The translations under genes and the position numbers were made by a program. From positions 6,462,585 through 6,526,584 of the forward strand of contig NC_062978.1 in the NCBI RefSeq assembly GCF_023078275.1: a stretch of 64,000 nucleotides of DNA, read 5' to 3'. Shown here piece by piece: positions 48,601 through 60,600 of the stretch. The stretch comes from Leguminivora glycinivorella (lineage: Eukaryota; Arthropoda; Insecta; Lepidoptera; Tortricidae). Position 1 is the stretch's first letter; each line of letters starts with the position of its first letter. The notes beneath the pieces are model-generated. The model ran no database searches, had not been told where the DNA came from, and was given only the letters and a program-made list of their open reading frames with translations.

Positions 48601-51600
48601 CCCCGCCACTGCTAGATATATCGGAGCAACCAAAACTCTTGGAACATGCCTCTATTGTCAAAACGTTGAGATATTGTTGAGCACCTTGGCAGCTCCGATA
48701 TATCTGACAGCATCTGTAATAATAAGGGGTGTAGTACCTTGATGTTACCGAGCATCTTGCACTTGGCCAGATGCCGTCGCTCCTCCTCCTCAGGTTGTAA
48801 TGCACGCTCCTCGAAGGCGGCGAAGGCCTGCGCGCGGTTCTCGAACTCGGCGCGGCACTTGTTGAGCAGCAGCAGGCGGAAGGTGCAGGGCTGCCCGGGC
48901 GGCTCCAGGTTGGGAGCCTCCTCGGACAGCCGCTTACACAGCTGCGCGTACATCGACGAGTACTTAGGCTCGTCCAGGGCCTTCTCGAAGATCAGCAGGA
49001 TCACGCCCTTCAGCACCTGCGACACACATTTATTGTTATATACAAATTATTGATACCACACATTTATTGTTATATACAAATTATTGATAATTAGAAAGTT
49101 CCAAGCTTGTTACACGCCAGAGTTCTTCAACGGCCTAACGTTCCAGATTAGTGAATTTTAAAGGCTATTCAATGATTTTCTTATATAGTAAATAAAACCT
49201 GCAAATACTATAGTTTATTTCTTTTTAGTCACCATATTTTGTTAGAAGCATTACATATTATTACATTTCTTTGTTCATATATCTCACATATAAATATGCT
49301 TCCAGCAACAACCACTAAAATGACAACACGCAGGGACGTCCTACTAGCCAAAATGCAACAACTACAGAGAGAGCTCAAAACGGCCAATGAGTTGAACACA
49401 AAACTTCTTCAAGAACAGGAAGAATGTGAGCAGGAAATTGAGTCTGTTGTTCGAACAAATACAAGTCTCAAAGCCCAGCTTGCAACTCAAGATGTCGAAT
49501 TCGAAGATATGCAGGGGCAGCGAGATGAATTACAGGCCATCGTTGACAGATTCAAGCAATGTCAGGAGATACACGAGCAGGCACTGCAACGCATCCAGGA
49601 CCTGGAACAGCAGCTGGAGGAGTCAGAAGCAAAAATGACTTGCAAGTATTGCTCGGGCCAGGCCAGACCGACGGATAACAATTTAAGTATTTTTGCAGAA
49701 CTTAATAGTTTTGAGTTAGATTTTGTTCATAATGAAACAGTGTGTTCCCCAATAGTAGAAAGTTTAACAACTCCTGTAAAATGTCCCGCCAATGAGGTTA
49801 ATAAAATTAGTATGAAGGGATCCAACAAAATCAAAAAATATCTAAAATTAAGTAGATTCATAAGGAAATCAAAACTTTTACTGAAACGCCATAATTTAGT
49901 ATTCAAGAAATTTCACTCCAAGTTAAGTAATTTGGCCTTAAGTGATGAACTTTTAATTTGTCAGCATCAATTGGACCAGACAGTCGAAGAGTTGAATCAT
50001 CGCTCTAATGAAATAAGAAAATTAGAACTAAAGTTAAAAGACCTCAATAATAAAGAGGAACTCTCAAGTAAAGCATTGCAGGAATACATAGCTTTTATGA
50101 ATGATGTTCTAGTGCCGGGCAGCGGGTACCCGCTGCGCATGGAGTCACCGCGGCCTACGACGCGCACCGTCGAGCCGGAGTCGCCCGCGCTGCGTGCCGC
50201 GTTGGCCGCGCCGGGGACACCCTCCCTGCGCGCCCTGTTCGCCAAGCGCCTCTCCCTCGCGTCCGAGCCGCGCCGCGACCCCGAGCCCGCCGTCCGCACC
50301 GCGGCCTCGCCGCCGTCACGGTCGCGCCTCGCGGAGCCGGCCCCGCCGCCGCCGCCGCGCGCCGTCGAGTCGGCTCCCTCGCCAAGCTGGCTCTGGCGCT
50401 GCTGACCTACGTCGAGCCCTCTCCGTCGCCGCCCGCCACTGCGCCGCCGCCGCCGCCGCCGGGCGCCGCACCCTGCCGTGCGCCCGCCACTGCCCCGGCC
50501 CCGCCGCCGCGCCCGCGCCCGCGCGCCGCCCGCACCGTGCTGTACAGTGACGAGGCGGGCGTCGGCCTGGGCGCGCTGCTGGCGGAGCGCCTCCACCACC
50601 GAGTCATCAACGACTGTCACCCGGGGGCCACCGTCGATCGACTGATCGAATGTATCTCTGCAGGCGAGTTTGACTGCGACTCCACGCTCGTAGTTTTCAT
50701 AGGGAACAGTGTCGACTGTACTAAGCGAGATATTTTAAAACTATCCGCTACTCTGTCGAAGGTCGACCGAGAAGAGGTTGCGAAGATCATTATTTGTGCG
50801 CTCCCGTACAGAATGTCTAGCAAAGTCAACAAGAGGGTGTTTCACTACAACTCTTTATTATATAATTTGGCGTTGTATCACAGGGTGCCTTATTGTTAAA
50901 TAAACTTAAAGCTCCGGCTGTACAAAATTAAGGACACAAGTGATAATAATAGAAAAAAAATACTAAAACTGAAAATAATAAAAAACGGTGTCGAAATAAG
51001 CTTGCTAGGGGAAGTATATGGTGGTGATAAATAATTTAAGATTTTGTATATTTTATAACATTTATTTATAAAGAAAATTCTTGCCAAAATGAGTTTGTTC
51101 AGTTGGTTCTTAATTTAGTTACTTACTGCGCTAACCGTGTGAAAACTGACCTATAATTCTCTTGTTCGACACCAATGAAATGTACAGAGCTCAGCGGGAA
51201 GCTAGGTCGCTTAAAAGGGTTCTAAGTAAATTTTCACACAAGTTATCTTAATTTTTAACTAGAAATTATACTATTAAAATACCTAGGTACCAGTTCTCAA
51301 AAATATTTGCTTGCTCTAAATTACTGACTCTATGAATTTAATCTACCTAAATTGCAGCTGACGCAGTTGCCCTGACCATTAGAAGGATAAATTGGACCGA
51401 CCTCTAAGATGGTGAACCTTCGGGAAAGCTGTGGAAGGTGGCACGGGACCTCCCGGGGAATGTTGGCTGCACTGCGGAGACTTTTCAACCCGGTACGCGT
51501 GCCACGTGGACACCGAGACAAATGCGGCAGAGGCAGGCCGTCTTCCAGCAAACAGGACTCAGAACTTGCGCCGGTCACAAGGATTTCCAGAGTTAATAAT

Positions 51601-54600
51601 ATATATATCTATAAATATAATTAATATCCCGGCTCCTGAAAGCGACATAAAAATACATTAGTCTAATGCTCTCAAGACCAGCATGACAAAATAAAAGACA
51701 ATCTGATAAATTAGCTCACCGCTGAAGGTCAAAGAAATTTCCTAGCGGAGCGCTCCCAATCCCACAGCAGAAGACAGATCATCCCTGTGAATAACCAAGC
51801 ACCTGGTTAGGAACAAACCCACAACGTTTCACGCCATTATGGAGTTGATCAGAACAATTCAGATACTTACTCAATCCGAGGATTATTGCAGGCCTTCTGC
51901 TTCCACCGTTTTGACCACCATGCGGTATGGTCTTGTGGAGAAAGTGCGTGTGCACCCAAAAGGGTCAAAAAGGAAATGGACCACCCAGATCATTAACCTA
52001 TTTGCATATGGAGCAATCAAGGACATAGGGTGACAAACCCAGGAAGACATAATATATCGAATTAATATATTATATATTTATTTGAGACTCCATCAGAGTC
52101 ATGAAAGATTTACTATGATGTACATAGCAAGATTGTCACTCCAGACAGGCCTCTTATTTAGAGTATTAATATTACAGTATTTTGTTATGTATTTAAGATA
52201 AATTTCTGCATTATTTCTATATAATTATATTAATTTAATTTATAAAATGTACTGGAGTAACAATTAAAAATCTCATACAACGCGTTATTTTTAGCTATCT
52301 GGCAACCCGTGCACAGATTATGCAGAAAAGTGCATACATGCGTGGATGCAAGTATTTTTGCACTAAAACAGGATTTGAAACAAAATAAAATTAAAGAAAT
52401 TTCGATTTTAGATTTATAAAAAAAATATTAATTACGACCAAGAAAATGTACTACGTTACAATACCTCCCTCCCCGATTTAAAGGTTCAACGTAGGTGAAC
52501 CGCCCGCTGTCCCCAGCGGCTTTCATCACATTGAACTGTGAGGAACCAAGGCAACAAACAACCCTAAGGCAAGAAAACTAAACTATAATACTAAAAGAAA
52601 TAGTATCCCAGAAGGACAATGAAAAAGGGAAAACAAAACGAGGCTTCGAGATTTCATTTCAAAAAAAAATGTCTACACAAAACCATCAAAGTTTCCTAAC
52701 TTTTAAACAATTCCACCATTTTCATCAACTTGCCTGAAAGGCCATATCCACAAAACTCAAAACTATAAAAAATCTCGAACCCACGTAATCAATAACGGCA
52801 GGTAAAAAAAACTATGAGGCCAACCGCGCAACACATAGAAAAAAACCTCCGTAATACCTAACAACCAGTGAACGAACCGTTGGCGTTCTCAGCACAACGC
52901 GATGTAGCACCTTGTGCTAAGAAAGCCAATATCCAACGCCAGGACCGCTGATTAGCATTCCTCAAAATATACTCTTCTTGTCCGGGCAAAATGAAAATGT
53001 CTAGTCCATAAACTATGGGCCGACTCCGAAATCCAAAGAACCTGAAGTTCAAAACAAAAAAAAATCGTCAAACTCTAAGTTTCAGTCCCTCTTAGTTAAA
53101 ACTCCTAAGTATTCCAAAACCGTGTCCCCGACTAACTTGTCGGAGGAAACGAAACATCCAAAATCATGTTGCACAACACCCACAAAACATGGTATACCGT
53201 AAACAAAAACAAGGCGTGGCAACATGCGAAATAGTACCTAAACTAAAACGTTAGGTATTTAGCCTAACGACGCGTTACCTAAAAGATACGCTAATAAAAT
53301 ACACAAAAAAAACGTACTATTTCGATGTTTGTCCGGTATGGTAGTACCTGACAAAATTGCAACAAATGTTGCTATTTGGTCATATTAAAGACGGCTCTGA
53401 CCTTGAGGTTGAGAGGCACAGTAGCTGGTGAGTGGTTTGTCGTCCTTGGCGGCACGACGACAGGTATACAAGACAAGGGATCGTGCGTCCAAGAATAACT
53501 CTTCCAAACTCTTAACCAAACTATAAGTACCTACAGCCCAATTCGATTTAAGACTGAGCACAGTATCGATCGCGCCTAACACACTTCACGCATTCATAAT
53601 ACCTAACATACATCACACAATGCAAACATAGTAACGAAGCAGCTTCCCTGTTCGCCACGTTCCGAACAAAATTCGTGAATTAAATATTTACCGAATATTT
53701 AACACTACTAACGATTTCAACCGCATATGTTATGTTACGAGAGCTAGGTGATAGCAGTTGTCAACCCTGGCGGCAAAGCGACAAGTCCTATAGACTCGAG
53801 GCTTTGCGTCCAGAGATGACTTCTACCACAAAACCTGACTCCCGTTAATACCTACTTAAAGTCTTTAATATGCCACGACCCGATTGGTTGACCGTCCAAC
53901 CTTTCGAGCTCGTAAACTAATGGGGACAAAACCTTCTTAACTCTGCACGGTTCATACTTAGGTGCGAGCTTTGACATAAAAAACTTAGAAGCGTCACTTT
54001 GCGTGTACGTACGCTTCTGAACAATATCCCCAACCGAAAATCTCGCCTCTCGGCGTCTCATATTATAATACTTGGCATTTGTTTCATGTGCTTGCAACAT
54101 ACGTACCCTAACCTGTTCAAAAATATCTTTCAAATATCCAAATTCGCCCGCATACTCTTCTCTAGGGATACCTACACCATATTGTTTATCGGTATCTTTA
54201 TAAAAGGAGCCGTTAATGACCGGTTCCCTAGCGTGCACTAAAAAGAAAGGAGAATACCCGGTGGTTTCGCTGACTGCACTGTTTATGGCAAACCTAATCT
54301 GGTGCAGTTTTTCGTCCCATGTACGGTGATTTTCCTTTACGTAAGACGCTACGGCGGTCATTACAATTTTGTTATAACGTTCCACCAAATTCACGTGCGG
54401 AGAATAGCGCGGACTGTAAAAAATGTTAGGTACGTTGTAGCGTTTCAATAACTGCTTAAACTCTGATCCCGTGAATTGCGCTCCGTTGTCCGAAATCACG
54501 GTTTCAGGTACGCCATGTTCCAAAATGACATGGTTTTCAAAATGCTTCGCCACCAAAGCGCTAGTAGCGCGGCGAAGTGGAAACAGCAGTGTATGTTTCG

Positions 54601-57600
54601 AAAAGCAACATGTAACAACCAACAAAAATGTATAACCTGCCCGAGAGCGCGGAAGCGGACCGACAAGATCTATACTAACTACCAACCATGGTCGATGACA
54701 TACCTTTGGTTGTCCCATGAGGCCTGCAGTCGGTTTCTGCGAGTGCTTGTACGCTGCACAGACATCGCAAGCCTTTACGAACTCGACTACATCCTTGTAC
54801 ATACCGGGCCAAAAGTATGTCAACGCCAACCGGCGATGAGTTTTAAAAACACCTAAATGAGCTGCAGTTGCTTCGCAATGGTTTTGCTGCAAAACTCTTT
54901 TTCGATCACTCTTCTTCACCACTTCTTTCCAATCAAACTCTCGCAACAAATTATACTTGGCCTTCGAAAGTCTAAAAAGTTTCCCGTCCTTTAAGCAAAA
55001 ATTCGGAAAATTCGCGGGAAATGACCTACAGCCATTTACAATCTTGTCATACCATTCGTCTGGCTCAGCGTCATCATTCGTAACATTTATAGCGTCAACT
55101 TTCATAAGTCTCGAAAGTGCGTCAGGCACAACGTTAAGCGATCCCTTTCTGTGCTCAATCTCAAAATCGAATTGAGACAGTCTGCAACCCCAACGAGCTA
55201 ACCTCCCTGACGGGTTTTCAAGGTTCATGAACCATTTGAGTGACGCGTGATCAGTGATCACTTTAAATTTACGCGAGCCTAAATATGCCTGAAATTTCTC
55301 TCCATTTTGCTAAATGTAAAACTAATTCTTGAGAATACTGGTATTTCAATGCTCTATTATGTAAAAGTGTGTACTTTAAACTATAAATTTTCTTTTAAAA
55401 AATTCAAACCTTGTTTTATTTGAGTTACCTTTTAAAACAGTCAGCTGACTGACAAAATCTAATATTCTTTCTAAACTTGCCAAAGTCCAAACACAAAACA
55501 AAAAAACTATATGTCCTAAACAGTCTTAGAGTTACAAGCCACAAAAAAAAACAAAAACCAAATGCTTGCTGGCTCTAAGCTAAATATAAAATCTAGTAAC
55601 ACAATGATAAAGCTCTGGCAAATTTGAAAGTCATGCAACTACTTTTAATCAAAACCCTGGTAAACTTTCACTTACAAGTGCAGGCAACTTTTAGTTTTCC
55701 AAAAATATTGTAAAACGTTCAAAATAATAATAAAAGTTTCAAGGCGACACAAATTATAGAAAATGCACACAAAATTATTCAAATTTCCAACTATGGAAGT
55801 CAATGCACACTAACACGTGTTCAACTTTCTTTGACACTTGAATAACCTCAAAATGATTACGTAATCACTAAACTTTCTCCTTTCTAAATATATAAAAAAA
55901 ATGTGCAGGAAATCAACAGAAATGCACTTCAATAACTACACAAAAGGAATATTTCATAGTCTAAGAGCAAGCAGCAAAAACAAAAGGTGAGTCATACAAA
56001 AAAATTCTAAATATTTCTCTGGTACCAAAATTTCCACAAATTCCTTCAGCAAGCTTTTAAATTCAAAACTTTGGGCGCCAATTATCACAGGGTGCCTTAT
56101 TGTTAAATAAACTTAAAGCTCCGGCTGTACAAAATTAAGGACACAAGTGATAATAATAGAAAAAAATACTAAAACTGAAAATAATAAAAAACGGTGTCGA
56201 AATAAGCTTGCTAGGGAAGTATATGGTGGAGATAAATAATTTAAGATTTTGTATATTTTATAACATTTATTTATAAAGAAAATTCTTGCCAAAATGTGTT
56301 TGTTCAGTTGGTTCTTAATTTAGTTACTTACTGCGCTAACCGTGTGAAAACTGACCTATAATTCTCTTGTTCGACACCAATGAAATGTACAGAGCTCAGC
56401 GGGAAGCTAGGTCGCTTAAAAGGGTTCTAAGTAAATTTTCACACAAGTTATCTTAATTTTTAACTAGAAATTATACTATTAAAATACCTAGGTACCAGTT
56501 CTCAAAAATATTTGCTTGCTCTAAATTACTGACTCTATGAATTTAATCTAACTAAATTTCAGCTGACGCAGTTGCCCTGACCATTAGAAGGATAAATTGG
56601 ACCGACCTCTAAGATGGTGAACCTTCGGGAAAGCTGTGGAAGGTGGCACGGGACCTCCCGGGGAATGTTGGCTGCACTGCGGAGACTTTTCAACCCGGAA
56701 CGCGTGCCACGTGGACACCGAGACAAATGCGGCAGAGGCAGGCCGTCTTCCAGCAAACAGGACTCAGAACTTGCGCCGGTCACAAGGATTTCCAGAGTTA
56801 ATAATATATATATCTATAAATATAATTAATATCCCGGCTCCTGAAAGCGACATAAAAATACATTAGTCTAATGCTCTCAAGACCAGCATGACAAAATAAA
56901 AGACAATCTGATAAATTAGCTCACCGCTGAAGGTCAAAGAAATTTCCTAGCGGAGCGCTCCCAATCCCACAGCAGAAGACAGATCATCCCTGTGAATAAC
57001 CAAGCACATGGTTAGGAACAAACCCACAACGTTTCACGCCATTATGGAGTTGATCAGAACAATTCAGATACTTACTCAATCCGAGGATTATTGCAGGCCT
57101 TCTGCTTCCACCGTTTTGACCACCATGCGGTATGGTCTTGTGGAGAAAGTGCGTGTGCACCCAAAAGGGTCAAAAAGGAAATGGACCACCCATGATCATT
57201 AACCTATTTGCATATGGAGCAATCAAGGACATAGGGTGACAAACCCAGGAAGACATAATATATCGAATTAATATATTATATTTATTTGAGACTCCATCAG
57301 AGTCATGAAAGATTTACTATGATGTACATAGCAAGATTGTCACTCCAGACAGGCCTCTTATTTAGAGTATTAATATTACAGTATTTTGTTATGTATTTAA
57401 GATAAATTTCTGCATTATTTCTATATAATTATATTAATTTAATTTATAAAATGTACTGGAGTAACAATTAAAAATCTCATACAACGCGTTATTTTTAGCT
57501 ATCTGGCAACCCGTGCACAGATTATGCAGAAAAGTGCATACATGCGTGGATGCAAGTATTTTTGCACTAAAACAGGATTTGAAACAAAATAAAATTAAAG

Positions 57601-60600
57601 AAATTTCGATTTTAGATTTATAAAAAAAATATTAATTACGACCAAGAAAATGTACTACGTTACAGTTGTACAGTAGTACGATTTCGTATTTTGATACGAA
57701 TAAATTTATAGATGAGTTTGTTATGCCTTATAAGAAAACCTACCTACCGAGGAGATGTTTAGTAGAATGTGCTGACCTGTTAGCGTATAACATTAAAGGC
57801 CCCGACGTGGCTAGCACGGCGTTTAATAATAATATGAAACGGTTTAATTTTTCATGCCCCGGTAGCGAGGGTTTCGAGATGAAGCCGTCTGGTGATTTGA
57901 ATTTAAACTAACAGCTCCGACAACGAGTGCACCAGCCGGCTCCATTTTTATTGATCACTGCGATGCTAGTATGATAGGTAAAACCAATTTATTGAACCTG
58001 GTTCACCAAAATATCCAAGGATTCACTTGTAAGGAACTTGAAATTGATTTGTATTTGCAGTCGTCGAATATTGACATACTCTGTATTACTGAGCACTGGC
58101 TTAAAGAACATGAATTTATGTTTAATTTTAAGAATCATAGTATAATTAGTTCTTTTTTTAGGAAATCTAGTAACCGTGGCGGGTCATTAATAATGGTTAA
58201 GCATAACTTAAAAAGTAAAGAGCGCAGAGACATTGTTGACATGTCTGTAGAACGCCATATTGAACTTTCTTGTGTTGAGATGGACCAATTTATCATTATA
58301 TGCGTGTACAGGCCCCCTTCGGCGGACTATAATGTATTTGAATCAGTAATAGATGACGTACTTAGTAGTGTTTTAGAACCCAAAAAAGTATAATTGTGTG
58401 TGGCGATTTTAATGTCAACATACTTGAACATTCGCCATTATGTGGAAGGTTATTAAACACCTTCAAATCCTTTAACTTGGTTAACTTATTCTGCGAACCC
58501 ACTCGAATCACAGCAACCAGTGCTACATGTATAGATAACATTTTTAGTAACAAGGATGCGATTAGTAAATCTGTTATTAACAACCTAAGTTCTGATCACT
58601 GTGGTCTAAAAGCTTCTTTCAATGAGAAAACAGAAGAAATTCCGCAAGATACTTTATGTAGGCCAATCTCTCAAAGGCTCCTAGATTTATTTAATCGTAA
58701 TGTTACCAAACGATTATGTTGTCTTTCATGTACGCAAGAAAACCCCAATTGTTTGAGTTCTGATTTATTTAACTGCATTAAAAATGAATTTGATGTCTGT
58801 TTCACTAAAAAGAAAGTAAAAAGCAGGACCAAGACTAAATTTAGCGACTGGGCTACGCCGGATATTCATAAGACAAGACGCCAACTCTACGACTTATACG
58901 ATTTAAAAGCCACTGATAAAAGGCCGGAATTTCTGGAGCATGTTCGGAATTTTTCAAAATCTTTTAAGATGATGTGTGTCGCCGCGAAAGCTAATCACTT
59001 GTCTAAAAAGATCCTAAATTCTAGTGATAAGGTTAAAACTGCCTGGCAGGTGATCGGCAATGAAACTGGGAAACGTAAAATGAAGGATCCGCACTACAAG
59101 CTACGAATTGGTGACGCTTTAGTAAGTTCCGACCGTGAAGTGGCAGATCATTTTGAGCAGTTTTTCTCGAATATACCGGTAGAAACAACAAAGTCTCTTA
59201 ATTCGTCGCCAGATGTCGCTGAAGAAATTTTGAAGAGAAATGTAGCGGAATGTACAGAATTCTTCAAATTTTCGTATATCACTCCGAACATAGTTCTTAA
59301 GACTTTTAGATCACTGAATTTAAAGAAAACTGAAGATCTATGGGGCCTGTCAGTCAAAGTTTTGCATTCCATTATTGAATCTATTGCACCATATTTAGCT
59401 GAGATTTTCAACAGATGCATTGATGTTGGCACTTTTCCAGATATTATGAAACATAGCAAAATTATCCCGTTGTTTAAATCAGGAACGAAGACAGATCCTA
59501 CGAACTTTAGGCCGATTTCAATACTACCTGCATTAAGCAAAGTGTTTGAGAAACTTATTTTAAATCAACTGCTGTCGCATTTCAACAGAAATAAACTGCT
59601 TGATAGCAATCAATTTGGTTTTACCAAAGGTCGATCAACCACTGACGCTGGTGCGGTACTCCTAAAGCACATCTTTGACGCTTGGGAAAAAGCTCAAGAT
59701 GCTGTTGGAATTTTCTGTGATCTGTCCAAGGCATTTGATTGCGTAGATCACGAAAATTTAAAACGAAAATTAAGCCACTACGGGATAAAAGCCGGTGCCC
59801 TCGACTTAGTCTCATCATATCTGTCGGATAGGACTCAGAGAGTAGTTATTAATGGAACTCATTCGGCGGGGTCCCGGTAGCCCTCGGAGTGCCTCAAGGT
59901 TCAATTCTTGGTCCCTTCCTCTTTTTAGTATATATTAATGACCTACCCACTCTTGTTAAAGGCAGACATGATATAGTGTTATTTGCGGATGACACTTCTC
60001 TTATATTCAAAGTGGACAGGAAGGAAAATAGCTTCGACAGTATTAATGATGCCCTATCAACTATAGTTAACTGGTTTACGGCAAACAATCTACTTTTGAA
60101 CGCCAAGAAAACCAAATGCATCAAGTTTGCGTTACCTAACGTCAAGCAGATAAATAACAGCAAAATCCAAATAAAAGGTGATACGCTGGAGTTTGAAGAC
60201 CAAACTGTTTTCCTGGGAGTCACTTTAGACTCAAAACTGCAATGGCACGCACATATTGCTACTTTAGCTAACAAACTTAGTTCAGCTGCCTACGCAGTAA
60301 GGAGAATCAGACAGCTAACAAACGTAGAGACGGCCAGGCTGGTATACTTTGGTTACTTCCATAGTGTTATGTCGTATGGAATTCTGTTATGGGGTAAAGC
60401 CGCAGATATTCAGACGATATTTGTGCTGCAAAAGCGAGCTGTACGTTCCATATATGGACTGGGCGCTCGAGCTTCCCTAAGAGAGAAATTCAAAGAGGTG
60501 AACATTCTTACCGTTGCCTCTCAGTACATACTTGAGAATATTATGTATGCTAGGAAAAACATCCATGAATACAAGCTTAACAGTGATATCCATAACTATA

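Larger units (their letters stand above)
50877..57664 (-). mobile_element. Ty3/gypsy LTR retrotransposon, internally deleted, young
   Basis: On the - strand: 5' LTR 57,664-56,084, primer binding site TGGCGCCCAAAG starting at 56,080 (three bases after the LTR; Lys-tRNA-type), partial pol, polypurine tract GGGGAGGGAGG at about 52,475-52,464, then 3' LTR 52,460-50,877. The LTRs begin TGTAACG. The target duplication is GTTGT at 50,872-50,876 and 57,665-57,669 (or 4 bp, GTTG, since the LTR end is ambiguous by one base). gag, protease and reverse transcriptase are missing: the internal region is only 3.6 kb. By eye the two LTRs differ at about ten places in 1.58 kb, so the insertion is recent. Confidence 0.93.

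Noticed and set aside
50155..50620. Arg/Gly-rich minus-strand ORFs opposite the non-LTR ORF1 linker
   Set aside because: Low-complexity shadows of the Pro/Ala/Arg-rich linker, with no motif.
51330..52033. Small ORFs such as MVNLRESCGRWHGTSRGM, repeated at 56.6 kb
   Set aside because: They occur in both LTRs at the same relative position and match no family I know; more likely chance frames in the long LTR.
52475..53850. An env-like gene downstream of pol in the LTR element
   Set aside because: No ORF longer than about 65 codons on the - strand and no signal or membrane features.
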